Shown: positions 28,919 through 38,233, counted from the first letter of the stretch. The stretch is DNA of 64,000 nt from Streptomyces sp. NBC_01116 (GCF_041435495.1 NZ_CP108644.1:5379501-5443500); one strand, 5' to 3'. The notes: a model not told the origin generated them from the letters alone. Translations and numbers: made by a program.

Positions 28919-29120
28919 CACGTTAGGTGGGGCTCCGGCTCATTCCTTTTCCGTCATGCGCCCAGCAGGTGAACAACGCCCGTCGCCCAGGTGAATCCCC
29001 CTTTCCGGAAGCGGAATTGGGGGCGCATTCGGGCCCACCCCCCAATCGTCGGCTCGCTGTTAACCATCTGTTGCCATCACGTTGGGCCGCGCATCGAAAT
29101 GCCTTCCTAACTTCTAGGAC
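28919..29120. promoter_or_regulatory. divergent promoter region of two glycopolymer operons
   Basis: About 200 bp separating the minus-strand GT2/polyST pair from the plus-strand sugar-activation unit. It contains an imperfectly spaced inverted repeat ATTGGGGG (29016-29023) / CCCCCAAT (29039-29046). A TAACTT -10-like hexamer at 29108 is placed so that transcription could begin at or next to the GTG at 29121, giving a leaderless message. Confidence 0.45.
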
Positions 29121-30503
29121 GTGCCCCCACGTACCAGCAATGAGGCCGAACCGGCCGAAACCCCCGCCGCGCTCCGACCGGCGCTGCGGGTCGCCGTCCT
29201 CGCCGACTCCGACACCCGGTGGAAATGGGGCGCGCTCACCGCGCGCCGCCTGACCGCCGGGGCGGACGGCCCGGACGCGCGGCCCGTCGAGGTCAGCGGG
29301 CTGCTGCTGCGCGGCCGGGCCACCCCGACGCCCCGCCAGCTCGCGGAGGTCGGCGAGGTCGGGATCGACGCCGGGCGGGTCCGCGAGGTCACCGCGGTCG
29401 AGTTCCTGCGTACCGTGCGCGACGAGGGGTACGACCTCGTCGTCCTCGCCCTCGTCGGCGGCGGCGTCCAGGCCATGCTGCACGGCCTCGCCGCCCTCGG
29501 CCTGCCGCGCCGGCCCGTCGTCGTCACCGGATACGTCGGCGTCGTCTACGAGAAGCTCGCCGACGGACTCCTCCTCCGCCACGGGGCGGACGTCGTCCTC
29601 GCCAACTCGGCCCACGACGCGGAGCGTTTCCGCGCGGTGTACGAGGGAGTGGGCGCCGACGCCTCGGCGGTCACGGAGGCCGCCCTGCCCTTCCTGGGCG
29701 GAGCCCCGTACCGCCCCGAAGAGGGCCGCGACACCGTGGTGTTCGCCGCCCAGCCCTCCGTGCCCGCTTCCCGCGCCGACCGCACGTACCTGCTGCGCAG
29801 GCTCGTCGAGCACGCCCGGCTGCACCCGCGCCGCGAGGTGCTGCTGAAGCTGCGCTCCAAGCCCGGCGAGCACACCACGCACATCGAGGAACTGCCCTAC
29901 CAGAAGCTCGCGCAGCGGCTGCCCGGCGGGCTGCCGCCCAACTTCCGTCTGGTGTACGGGCACATGGGCGAGGTCCTGGACCGCACCGACCTCCTGGTCA
30001 CGGTCTCCTCGACGGCCGCGCTGGAGTCCCTGCACCGCCGTATCCCGACCGCGGTCCTGACCGACCTCGGCGTCCGCGAGACGCTCGGCAACCACCACTT
30101 CGTCGGCTCCGGGCTCCTCACCTCCTGGGACACGCTCGACGGGGGGATCCGGCCCCGGCCCGACACGGAGTGGGTGGCCGGCCAGGGCGTCGCCGCCGAC
30201 GGCTCGTACGCCACCGCCTACGACGCGGCCCGCGCCAAGGTCGCCGCCCTCCTCGGCACCGATGAACTCCCGCCACTGGCCCCCTACTACACCCCCGCCA
30301 CCGCCCCCGGCTACCTCCCCGGCATTCTCGGCCGCAACCACCTGGCCCCCGACGGCACGCCCCTGCCCGGCGCGGCCGCACCGCAGGAGCCCGGCCGGGT
30401 CCGGGGCGCGGTGCGCGAAACCGTCCGCAACGCGGCCCGGGGCGCCTACCGCCAGGGCGTCCAGCGCGTCGCCCCCGTGATCCGCCGGATGGGGGAGCTG
30501 TGA
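29121..30503 (+). CDS. DUF6716 putative glycosyltransferase
   Basis: A 460-residue protein of the DUF6716 putative glycosyltransferase family (LRVAVLADSDTRWKWGALTA; VVTGYVGVVYEKLADGLLLR; VTVSSTAALESLHRRIPTAV). The layout of two Rossmann-like halves with a C-terminal basic tail suggests a GT-B enzyme. No signal peptide. It leads the operon that also makes the activated nonulosonic acid; the next gene's possible GTG start overlaps its stop. Its acceptor is unknown; a role in polymer assembly is inferred from context. Confidence 0.8.
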   Translation: MPPRTSNEAEPAETPAALRPALRVAVLADSDTRWKWGALTARRLTAGADGPDARPVEVSGLLLRGRATPTPRQLAEVGEVGIDAGRVREVTAVEFLRTVRDEGYDLVVLALVGGGVQAMLHGLAALGLPRRPVVVTGYVGVVYEKLADGLLLRHGADVVLANSAHDAERFRAVYEGVGADASAVTEAALPFLGGAPYRPEEGRDTVVFAAQPSVPASRADRTYLLRRLVEHARLHPRREVLLKLRSKPGEHTTHIEELPYQKLAQRLPGGLPPNFRLVYGHMGEVLDRTDLLVTVSSTAALESLHRRIPTAVLTDLGVRETLGNHHFVGSGLLTSWDTLDGGIRPRPDTEWVAGQGVAADGSYATAYDAARAKVAALLGTDELPPLAPYYTPATAPGYLPGILGRNHLAPDGTPLPGAAAPQEPGRVRGAVRETVRNAARGAYRQGVQRVAPVIRRMGEL

Positions 30504-30526
30504 CCACCACTCCAGGAGCAGCCACC

Positions 30527-31783
30527 ATGACCTCAGGGACAACGATGCAACCGCCCCCGACCGTCCTCGCCGTGATCCCCGCCCGCGGCGGATCCAAGGG
30601 CGTCCCCGCCAAGAACCTCGCCGAGGTCGGCGGCATCCCCCTGGTCGCCCGCGCCGTCCGCGCCGCGCTCGCCGCCCCCGAGGTCACCGACGTCGCCGTC
30701 ACCACCGACGACGGGGCGATCGCCGAGGCCGCCCGCACCGCCGCCGCCGACCTCCGGGCCGCCCACCGGCTGCACGTCGTCGAGCGCCCCGCCGCCATCG
30801 CGGGCGACACCGCCACCAGCGAAGCGGCCGTGCTGCACGCGATGGACGTCTACGAGGCCGAGCGCGCCAAGAGCGTCGACGTGGTCCTCCTCGTCCAGTG
30901 CACCAGCCCGTTCGTCTCCCGCGAGGACATCGACGGCGTCGCCAGGGCGGTGGCCCACGAGGGCGCGGACACGGCCGTCACGGTCGCCCCGTTCCACGGC
31001 TTCGTCTGGCGCGACGGGCACGCGGTCGAGGAGGGAACGTACGGCGTCAACCACGACAAGTCCGTACGCCCCCGCCGCCAGGACCGCCCCCAGGACCACC
31101 TGGAGACCGGCGCCGCCTACGCGATGGACGCGGCGGGCTTCCGCACCCACCGCCACCGCTTCTTCGGCCACACCGCCCTCGTGCCCACCGACCCGGCACG
31201 GGTGCTGGAGATCGACGACCCGCACGATCTGGCCCGCGCCCGCGCGCTCGCCCCGCTCCTGGACCCCTCCCCGCTGCCCTCCCTCGCGGACGTGGACGCG
31301 GTCGTCCTGGACTTCGACGGCACGCAGACCGACGACCGGGTCATGATCGACTCCGAGGGCCGCGAGACGGTCGCCGTGCACCGGGGCGACGGACTCGGCA
31401 TCGCCGCGCTGCGCAAGGCCGGGGTGCCCCTGCTGATCCTCTCCACCGAGCAGAACCCGGTCGTCGCGGCCAGGGCCCGCAAGCTCCAGATCCCCGTCCT
31501 GCACGGCATCGACCGCAAGGACGAGGCACTGAAGCGGTGGTGCGACGAACAGTCCATCGCCCCCGACCGGGTCCTCTACGTCGGCAACGACGTCAACGAC
31601 CTGCCCTGCTTCGTGGTCGCCGGCTGGCCCGTCGCCGTCGCGAGCGCCCACGACTCGGTACGCGCCGCGGCGCGCGCCGTCACGACCACCCCCGGGGGCT
31701 ACGGCGCCATCCGCGAGATCGCGGCCTGGCTGCTGGGCCCCACCCTCACCACCACCCACACCCCTGCTGTCCCCACCAAGTAA
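30527..31783 (+). CDS. neuA: acylneuraminate/Kdn cytidylyltransferase fused to KdsC-like HAD phosphatase
   Basis: A 418-residue two-domain enzyme. Residues 1-235: CMP-nonulosonate synthetase with IPARGGSKGVPAKNL and an LETGAAYAMD active-site segment. Residues about 245-410: HAD phosphatase of the KdsC/Kdn-9-P type with LDFDGTQTDDRV, LSTEQNPVVAARARKL and YVGNDVNDLPC. One protein could dephosphorylate the 9-phosphate and then activate the sugar with CTP. ATG 30527 has AGGAG 8 nt upstream; a GTG at 30500 overlapping the previous stop is possible. No UDP-GlcNAc 2-epimerase gene is present in the window, favouring Kdn over Neu5Ac. Confidence 0.93.
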   Translation: MTSGTTMQPPPTVLAVIPARGGSKGVPAKNLAEVGGIPLVARAVRAALAAPEVTDVAVTTDDGAIAEAARTAAADLRAAHRLHVVERPAAIAGDTATSEAAVLHAMDVYEAERAKSVDVVLLVQCTSPFVSREDIDGVARAVAHEGADTAVTVAPFHGFVWRDGHAVEEGTYGVNHDKSVRPRRQDRPQDHLETGAAYAMDAAGFRTHRHRFFGHTALVPTDPARVLEIDDPHDLARARALAPLLDPSPLPSLADVDAVVLDFDGTQTDDRVMIDSEGRETVAVHRGDGLGIAALRKAGVPLLILSTEQNPVVAARARKLQIPVLHGIDRKDEALKRWCDEQSIAPDRVLYVGNDVNDLPCFVVAGWPVAVASAHDSVRAAARAVTTTPGGYGAIREIAAWLLGPTLTTTHTPAVPTK

Positions 31784-31795
31784 GGAAGCACCACC

Positions 31796-32728
31796 ATGAG
31801 CACCTCCCGCCTGCGCACCTTCGGCACCCGCACCGCCGGCCCCGGCAACCCCGTCTACATCACGGGCGAGATCGGCATCAACCACAACGGCGACCTCGAC
31901 AACGCCATCGCGCTGATCGACGCGGCCGCCGAAGCCGGCTGTGACGCCGTCAAGTTCCAGAAGCGCACCCCGGAGATCTGCACCCCCCGCGACCAGTGGG
32001 ACATCGAGCGCGACACCCCCTGGGGCCGGATGACGTACATCGACTACCGCCACCGCGTCGAGTTCGGCGAGGACGAGTACACCGCCATCGCCGAGCACTG
32101 CGCCAAGCGCGGCATCGACTGGTTCGCCTCCCCGTGGGACACCGAGGCCGTCGCCTTCCTGGAGAAGTTCGACGTCCCCGCCCACAAGGTGGCCTCCGCC
32201 TCCCTCACCGACGACGAGCTGCTGCGCGCCCTGCGCGCCACCGGCCGCACGGTGATCCTCTCCACCGGCATGTCGACCCCGAAGCAGATCCGCCACGCGG
32301 TCGAGGTCCTCGGCAGCGACAACATCCTGCTCTGCCACGCCACTTCCACGTACCCGGCGAAGGCCGAGGAGCTGAACCTGCGGGTCATCAACACCCTCCA
32401 GCAGGAGTTCCCGAACGTCCCGATCGGCTACTCCGGCCACGAGACCGGCCTCCAGACCACCCTCGCGGCCGTCGCGCTCGGCGCCACGTTCGTCGAGCGC
32501 CACATCACCCTGGACCGCGCCATGTGGGGCTCCGACCAGGCCGCCTCCGTCGAGCCGCAGGGCCTGACCCGCCTGGTCCGCGACATCCGCACCATCGAGG
32601 CCTCCCTCGGTGACGGCGTCAAGAAGGTGTACGAGTCCGAGCTCGGCCCGATGAAGAAGCTCCGCCGCGTCGCGGGCGTCGTCGCCGAGACCGAGAACGC
32701 GGCGGCCCCCGAGCCGGTCGCGGTCTGA
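31796..32728 (+). CDS. neuB: nonulosonic acid (Kdn/sialic acid) synthase, NeuB family, lacking SAF domain
   Basis: A 310-residue PEP-condensing TIM-barrel synthase: ITGEIGINHNGDLDNAI, CDAVKFQKRTPE, STGMSTPKQI, and the metal-binding region FVERHITLDRAMWGSD. NeuB proteins are normally about 345-350 residues with a C-terminal antifreeze-like (SAF) domain; here the chain ends soon after the barrel, so that domain is missing. Likely reaction: PEP plus mannose-6-phosphate to Kdn-9-phosphate, consistent with the HAD phosphatase fused to the preceding enzyme. AAGGAAG precedes the ATG. Confidence 0.93.
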   Translation: MSTSRLRTFGTRTAGPGNPVYITGEIGINHNGDLDNAIALIDAAAEAGCDAVKFQKRTPEICTPRDQWDIERDTPWGRMTYIDYRHRVEFGEDEYTAIAEHCAKRGIDWFASPWDTEAVAFLEKFDVPAHKVASASLTDDELLRALRATGRTVILSTGMSTPKQIRHAVEVLGSDNILLCHATSTYPAKAEELNLRVINTLQQEFPNVPIGYSGHETGLQTTLAAVALGATFVERHITLDRAMWGSDQAASVEPQGLTRLVRDIRTIEASLGDGVKKVYESELGPMKKLRRVAGVVAETENAAAPEPVAV

Positions 32729-32738
32729 GCGCCGACCG

Positions 32739-33770
32739 GTGAACCTCGCCTTCGTCGAGAGCCCGGTCCAGCTCCTGAACGTCCTGGAGTGGGTTCACAC
32801 CCAGGGGGGAGACGACCCGGCCGACACCACGGTCGTCGTCCTCCCCCCGGTCGACCCGATGTCGCGCGGTCAGCTGCGCCGGATGGCGGAGCTGGCCCGC
32901 GACGAGGGCATCGCGGTCCGCTGGCAGGAGGCGCGCGGCGAGTCCGGCGCCCCCCTGAAGGCCCTGCGCGCCCTGGCCGGCCTGGTCCGGCGCGCGGACC
33001 ACATAGTGATCGGCGACCCGTTCTCCCGCTATGTGCAGCTCCTGCTGACCCTGGTCCGCGCCGACCGCCTCACGGTGGTCGACGACGGCACGGCCACCAT
33101 GGAGTTCGTCGCCCAGCTGGCCCGGGGCGAGCGCCTGACACGCTGGCACCGCCGGGGCCGCACGGGACCGCGCGAACTGGTCCTGGCCCCGGTCACGGCG
33201 ACGGCCCGCCGCCGCTTCACCCCGACGGCGAACCACACGGTCGAGGTGTTCACCGCGATGCCGGTCGAGGCTCCGCCCGGCATCGCGGTCACCCCGAACA
33301 CCTTCGCCTGGACCCGCGCCCGCTTCGGCCCGCCCAGCATCGGCAAGGGCGCGGACCTGGTCGGCACCTCCCTGGTCGAGACGGGCGTCGTCGACCCCGT
33401 CCCGTACCAGGAGGCGGTCACGGCCCTGGCCCGTGCCCACGGCGCCACCCGCTACTTCGCCCACCGCCGCGAGTCCGCCGGGAAGCTCCACGCCCTGGAA
33501 GCCGCCACCGGCCTGGAGATCGTCCGCCCGGACCTCCCCCTGGAGCTCATCGCCCGCCGCGGCCCCATCGGCCGCACGATCGTCAGCTTTCCCTCCACGG
33601 TCGTCCACACCCTCCCGCTGGCCCTGGCCGGCACGGGCGTGAACGTCGCGGTCTGCGACATCGCCCCGGAATGGCTCCGCGCCACGGCCTCGCCCCGCGC
33701 CCAGGGCTTCCTGAGCGGGGTCACGGAGACGGCACGGGGGGTGCAGAGGCTGTCGTCGGTGGCGACCTGA
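32739..33770 (+). CDS. putative nonulosonate glycosyltransferase (polyST/GT52-like)
   Basis: A 343-residue GT-B-like protein. It starts MNLAFVESPVQLLNVLEW and has VVDDGTATMEF, comparable to the acidic-Asp-Gly motif of sialyltransferases of the GT52/polyST group, and a later YFAHRRESAGKL in the place where those enzymes carry a catalytic His. SFPSTVVHTLPLALAG resembles the CMP-binding Ser/Thr loop. It begins 10 nt after neuB and ends the operon. Specific linkage unknown; function inferred from motifs and neighbours. Confidence 0.75.
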   Translation: MNLAFVESPVQLLNVLEWVHTQGGDDPADTTVVVLPPVDPMSRGQLRRMAELARDEGIAVRWQEARGESGAPLKALRALAGLVRRADHIVIGDPFSRYVQLLLTLVRADRLTVVDDGTATMEFVAQLARGERLTRWHRRGRTGPRELVLAPVTATARRRFTPTANHTVEVFTAMPVEAPPGIAVTPNTFAWTRARFGPPSIGKGADLVGTSLVETGVVDPVPYQEAVTALARAHGATRYFAHRRESAGKLHALEAATGLEIVRPDLPLELIARRGPIGRTIVSFPSTVVHTLPLALAGTGVNVAVCDIAPEWLRATASPRAQGFLSGVTETARGVQRLSSVAT

Positions 33771-33799
33771 GGGCCGCCGGCGGGCCGGCGGCCCTCAGG
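33766..33799. terminator. 16-bp near-palindromic bidirectional terminator
   Basis: CCTGAGGGCCGCCGGC (33766-33781) and its exact complement (33784-33799) are separated by 2 nt and overlap the stop codon of the last glycopolymer gene. They lie between convergent genes, so they can serve both. Confidence 0.8.
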
Positions 33800-33843
33800 G
33801 AGTCAGACGATCCTCGGGGGAACACCCGGCCGATCCGGGGGAG

Positions 33844-35538
33844 TCACCCGATCGCCCGCCCCTCCCCGAAGCCGAAGCTGCCGTCCGCCGCCACGCGGCC
33901 CGGCCACAGTGTCAGGGTGCCGTCCTGCGTACGGCCGTGCAGATCGGCGACACCGTCGCCGTCGAGGTCGCCGACCGTGTCCAGCACCGGACGGGCGGCC
34001 GCGGTGAAACCGGTGCCGATCAGCACCCGGTTCGCGGGGTCGCCCCAGGCGGCGGGGTCCGGTGCTCCGCCCGTGCCACTGCCGCCGCGCACGCTGTGGA
34101 GGTCGCCGGTGGCGTTGTCGCGCAGCCACAGGTCGGCCAGGCCGTCGCCGTCGAGGTCGCCGGGCGCGAGGACGGTGAAGTCGTCCCAGTCCGAGCCGCC
34201 GACCGCCACCGGCACATCCAGCCGCATCCGGTGCACGCCGTGGTAGATCCACAGCCGGCCGCTCTCCCGGACGAGGAGATCACTTCTGCCGTCACCGTTC
34301 AGATCGCCGGGGGCGATCACCTGCTCCGCGTCGCCCCAGTGGTCGTCGCCGGTCCAGCCGGGCTCGCCCACACAGCCGTAGTCCTCGTCAGGGACCGGGC
34401 AGTCGACCGTCAGGAGCTGCCGGCCCCGGGTGCCGTCGACCCTTCCCAGGCCGCTGTTGGGATGGACCCAGAGCTGCTTCCGCCGCGCGTTGGGGTTGTA
34501 CTCCAGCGTCACCAGGTCGACGTATCCGTCGTCGTTCCAGTCGGTCCGGTAGGAGGTGCCGGCGCCGGGCGCGGTCAGTCCGGTGCCGGTCGCGGGGGCG
34601 AAGGTTCCGTCCCCCCGGCCCGCGTAGGTGAGCAGCTCGCCCCGGTCGTCCAGGCTCCAGATGTCCTTGGCGCCGTCCCCGTTGAGGTCGCCGGGGGCGT
34701 CGGGGGTGGTGATGCCCCGGGCGTAGAAGAGGTACGTGGTCGTGTCCGAGCGATTTCCGGAGCGGTCGACGCTGCGGACGTACAGCATCTGCGGGCCGCC
34801 GGTCAGCGGCGTGGCCGTCACGTCCGCCGTCCCGCCGGGGGAGACGGAGACCTCCCGCTGCTGCGGGTCGAAGGTGCTGTACCAGACGTAGGAGACGACG
34901 TCCTCGACGCCGTTGGCGCCCAGGGTGAAGGTGCCGGGAGTGCGGGCGTCCCCGGTGTCCACCGGCCATCCGGCGTCCCCGTCGGGGAACTCCTCCGACA
35001 CGACGGTCGGCGGCCGGTCCGGACGTATGCGGTCGACCGCGAAGGCGCAGAAACCGGTCCAGGCGGAGGCGGATCCCCCGGAGTCCGTGGCCCGGACCCG
35101 CCAGCGGTAGTCGCCGGAAGGCAGGTCGATCGATGGAGCGGCGGCGGTGCCGTCCGCCGTGACGGCCACCGAACGCTCGGCCACCGGGTCCGTGCTGTCG
35201 GCGTCGAAGACCTGGAACTGGGCGGTGAGGGAGGGCGAGTCGGCGTCCCTCACCCGCGCCATGAGAGTCGTCGGGGTGTTGCCGATGTATCCGCCCGCGC
35301 AGGCGGTCGCGGGGCTCGTGGCCAGGCGGTCCGGGATCTCGGGGGGTGTGTTCGCCGGGCGCGCGCGGTCGGCGGGCGCGGTGGTACGGGAGGGGCTCGG
35401 CGCGGCCGCGGCGGGCGGGGCCAGGGCGGCGACCGTACCGAGGGACGCGGCGACGGCGACCAGAAGCGTGCCGTGGCGGAGCCGCCCCCTTCTGTTCCGT
35501 CTCTTTCTGTTCGGGGCGGATTCGGACCGACTGTTCAT
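33844..35538 (-). CDS. secreted FG-GAP/VCBS repeat protein
   Basis: A 564-residue exported protein. A basic N-terminus and hydrophobic stretch (LLVAVAASLGTVAALAPPAAAA) form a Sec signal. The middle contains Ig-like segments (DYRWRVRATDSGGSASAW); the C-terminal half has at least four calcium-binding-type repeats, GDLNGDGAKDIW, GDLNGDGRSDLL, GDLDGDGLADLW and GDLDGDGVADL, expected to fold as a beta propeller. The ATG at 35538 follows GAGGAG. A role in adhesion or polysaccharide binding is possible; nothing shows enzymatic activity. Confidence 0.88.
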   Translation of the reverse strand: MNSRSESAPNRKRRNRRGRLRHGTLLVAVAASLGTVAALAPPAAAAPSPSRTTAPADRARPANTPPEIPDRLATSPATACAGGYIGNTPTTLMARVRDADSPSLTAQFQVFDADSTDPVAERSVAVTADGTAAAPSIDLPSGDYRWRVRATDSGGSASAWTGFCAFAVDRIRPDRPPTVVSEEFPDGDAGWPVDTGDARTPGTFTLGANGVEDVVSYVWYSTFDPQQREVSVSPGGTADVTATPLTGGPQMLYVRSVDRSGNRSDTTTYLFYARGITTPDAPGDLNGDGAKDIWSLDDRGELLTYAGRGDGTFAPATGTGLTAPGAGTSYRTDWNDDGYVDLVTLEYNPNARRKQLWVHPNSGLGRVDGTRGRQLLTVDCPVPDEDYGCVGEPGWTGDDHWGDAEQVIAPGDLNGDGRSDLLVRESGRLWIYHGVHRMRLDVPVAVGGSDWDDFTVLAPGDLDGDGLADLWLRDNATGDLHSVRGGSGTGGAPDPAAWGDPANRVLIGTGFTAAARPVLDTVGDLDGDGVADLHGRTQDGTLTLWPGRVAADGSFGFGEGRAIG

Positions 35539-35764
35539 GGGGCTCCTCACGGGATGTTCATGATTTCTTCGCGATCCTATGAAGGCTCTCGCCGCGTGTC
35601 CCGCGCCTTTCCCGCAAGGGCGCGGACCCCGGTGCGGAAGGCGAATGGGCATACCCGAAACCACCCAGCGTCACACGTCCTCACAGGAAAATTGTTCGCC
35701 TGTGCGGCTGAAGTTTTGTTGATCTGTGGCCAGTTGAGGGGGCAGGGGGCCTACGCTTCCTAAG

Positions 35765-37009
35765 GTGAACCAGTTGAAGTCCCGTGCCTCCCGCCCCCAC
35801 CACCCGGCCGGCCAGCCCGGGGGAGGTGCGCTGCCCGGCAGACTCTCCGACGAACTGCGTGCCGAGCTGATCGCCTTCCGCCGGGATCTGCACATGCATC
35901 CCGAGCTGGGCAACCAGGAGTTCCGCACCACCGCGGCCATCAAGGACCGGCTGGAGAAGGCCGGGCTGAAGCCGAAGGTCCTCGCCGTGGGGACCGGGGT
36001 CATGTGCGACGTGGGGGAGTGGGACGGGGTGACGCCCATGCTGGCGTTGCGGGCGGACATCGACGCGCTGCCGATCCCGGACACCAAGGCGGGCGTGCCC
36101 TACCGGTCCACCGTGCCCGACCGGGCGCACGCCTGCGGGCACGACGTGCACACCACCTCCGTGCTCGGCGCGGGGCTCGTGCTCGCCGGTCTCGACCGGG
36201 AGGGGCTGCTGCCCCACGCCGTGCGGCTGATCTTCCAGCCCGCCGAGGAGGTCCTGCCCGGGGGCGCGGTCGACGCCATCGAGTCCGGGGTGCTGGAGGG
36301 CGTCGGCCGGATCATCGGCGTGCACTGCGACCCGAAGGTGGACGTCGGGCGGATCGGGCTGCGGATCGGGGCCATCACCTCGGCCTGCGACCGGCTGGAG
36401 GTCACGCTCGACGGGCCCGGCGGGCACACGGCCCGGCCGCATCTGACCACCGACCTGGTGACCGCCGCCGCCCGGATCGCCGTCGACGTGCCCGCGCTGC
36501 TCGCCCGCCGGGTCGACGCCCGCTCCGGGCTCGCGCTGACCTGGGGGCGGCTGGAGACCGGGCACGCCCCCAATGTCATCCCGCAGCACGCCGAGCTGTC
36601 CGGCACCGTCCGCTGCCTGGACCTGGACGCCTGGCGCACGGCCCCCGACCTGGTGCACGCCGCCATCGACGAGGTGGCCGGAATGCACCGGGCCAAGACC
36701 GTCATCAACTACGTGCGCGGTGTGCCGCCCGTGGTGAACGACGCCGAGTCCATCGGCCTCCTGGACGCCGCGATGACCGAGCGCCGCGGATCGTATGCGA
36801 TCGAGGACACCGAGCAGAGTCTGGGCGGCGAGGACTTCTCCTGGTACCTGGAGCGGGTCCCCGGCGCGATGGCCCGCCTCGGCGTCCGGACCCCGGGCGA
36901 CACGCGCGGGCTCGACCTGCACCGCGGCGACTTCGACGTGGACGAGGAAGCCATCACCGTGGGGGTCGAGCTGTTCACCGCCGCGGCGCTGTTCGACGGG
37001 AGCCGTTAG
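35765..37009 (+). CDS. M20 family amidohydrolase/metallopeptidase
   Basis: A 414-residue M20D-type hydrolase (the family of N-acyl-amino-acid hydrolases and IAA-amino acid hydrolase). Metal-binding and catalytic segments: RRDLHMHPELGNQEF, LALRADIDALPIPD, HACGHDVHTTSVLGA, FQPAEEVLPGGA and GGEDFSWYLERVPG. Cytoplasmic. The GTG at 35765 has no ribosome-binding site, while TACGCT at 35752-35757 sits at -10 distance, so it may be leaderless. It lies directly upstream of the nucleoside transport genes but is separated by the operator region. Confidence 0.9.
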   Translation: MNQLKSRASRPHHPAGQPGGGALPGRLSDELRAELIAFRRDLHMHPELGNQEFRTTAAIKDRLEKAGLKPKVLAVGTGVMCDVGEWDGVTPMLALRADIDALPIPDTKAGVPYRSTVPDRAHACGHDVHTTSVLGAGLVLAGLDREGLLPHAVRLIFQPAEEVLPGGAVDAIESGVLEGVGRIIGVHCDPKVDVGRIGLRIGAITSACDRLEVTLDGPGGHTARPHLTTDLVTAAARIAVDVPALLARRVDARSGLALTWGRLETGHAPNVIPQHAELSGTVRCLDLDAWRTAPDLVHAAIDEVAGMHRAKTVINYVRGVPPVVNDAESIGLLDAAMTERRGSYAIEDTEQSLGGEDFSWYLERVPGAMARLGVRTPGDTRGLDLHRGDFDVDEEAITVGVELFTAAALFDGSR

Positions 37010-37111
37010 CGGAGCGTTGACACACTCTTCGCGGGCCGTTCGTGGACCCGCGGGAGGTCTTCTGTTCACGACGATCCGATAACGGCTTCCGTACGTGCTC
37101 TTATCTGACAT

Positions 37112-37127
37112 CTACGCGCGTTACGAT
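37112..37127 (+). promoter_or_regulatory. CTACGCGCGT operator-like element upstream of bmp gene
   Basis: CTACGCGCGTTACGAT matches the first ten bases of the 12-bp palindrome found exactly before adenosine deaminase. TACGAT (37122-37127) could be the -10 hexamer, so a bound repressor would block it. It lies about 60 nt before the lipoprotein start. Confidence 0.6.
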
Positions 37128-37183
37128 CGCCGCGAAACCAGCGCCGGAAGAGGCGCTTCGGTCAGGTTTGAAGGAGCCTTCCC

Positions 37184-38233
37184 TTGCGCCGGATCACCAG
37201 GATCACCACCGTGGGCATTGCGTCCGCGGCGCTTGCTCTCAGTGTCACCGCCTGTGGCGGAAAATCGTCGTCGGACGCAGGTTCCGACTCGGGCGGCGAC
37301 AAGGCCGCCATCGCGTACGACATCGGCGGCCGCGGCGACCAGTCGTTCAACGACGCCGCCTACGCCGGACTCGCCAAGGCGGAGAAGGAACTCGACGTCA
37401 AGGGCAGCGAGGCCGAGCCCTCCGACGGTGAGGGCGACGCGGACAAGGTCCAGCGCCTCACCGAGCTGGCCCGCTCCGGCAACAACCCGGTGATCGGCGT
37501 CGGCTTCGCCTACGCGCCCGCCATCAAGAAGGTCGCGCCGAAGTTCCCGAAGACCACCTTCGGCATCATCGACGACGCCTCGGTGACCGGCGACAACATC
37601 GCCAACATCGTCTTCAACGAGGAGCAGGGCTCCTACCTCGCCGGCGTCGCCGCCGCCAAGGTCACCAAGACGAAGACGATCGGCTTCATCGGCGGTGTCG
37701 AGACCCCGCTGATCAAGAAGTTCGAGGCGGGCTTCATCCAGGGCGCCAAGGACACCGACCCCGCGGTCAAGGTGCTCCCGCAGTACCTGACGCAGCCGCC
37801 GAACTTCGACGGCTTCTCCAAGCCCGACCTCGGCAAGGCCGCCGCCCAGGGCCAGCTCGACAAGAAGGCCGACGTGATCTACTCGGCCGCCGGTCTGGCC
37901 GGTTCCGGTGCCATCGAGGCCGCCTCCAAGGCCGGCAAGTGGAACATCGGCGTCGACTCCGACCAGTACAAGCAGAAGGGCCTCGCGGCCTACAAGGAGT
38001 CCATCCTGACCTCGGTCACCAAGGACGTCGAGGACTCGGTGTTCAACCTGATCAAGTCGGTCCAGGACGGCAAGCCGACCACCGGTGAGATCCGCTACGG
38101 CCTGGACAAGGACGGCGTCGGCCTGTCGATGTCCAACCCGGCGTTCGCCGAGATGACCGACGTCATCGCGGCCGTCGACAAGGCCAAGCAGGAGATCATC
38201 GACGGCAAGATCACCGTCAAGACCGCTCCGTAG
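37184..38233 (+). CDS. BMP-family nucleoside-binding lipoprotein
   Basis: A 349-residue ABC solute-binding protein of the basic membrane protein (PnrA/BmpA) family, which bind purine or other nucleosides. Signal peptide with lipobox LSVTAC, Ser/Gly linker, then AIAYDIGGRGDQSFNDAAYAG, FGIIDDASVTGDNIANIVF, QGSYLAGVAAA and IGFIGGVETPLI. TTG start with AAGGAG 8 nt upstream. It should deliver nucleosides to the permeases encoded downstream. A terminator-like structure and a second operator separate it from the ATPase gene. Confidence 0.94.
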   Translation: MRRITRITTVGIASAALALSVTACGGKSSSDAGSDSGGDKAAIAYDIGGRGDQSFNDAAYAGLAKAEKELDVKGSEAEPSDGEGDADKVQRLTELARSGNNPVIGVGFAYAPAIKKVAPKFPKTTFGIIDDASVTGDNIANIVFNEEQGSYLAGVAAAKVTKTKTIGFIGGVETPLIKKFEAGFIQGAKDTDPAVKVLPQYLTQPPNFDGFSKPDLGKAAAQGQLDKKADVIYSAAGLAGSGAIEAASKAGKWNIGVDSDQYKQKGLAAYKESILTSVTKDVEDSVFNLIKSVQDGKPTTGEIRYGLDKDGVGLSMSNPAFAEMTDVIAAVDKAKQEIIDGKITVKTAP

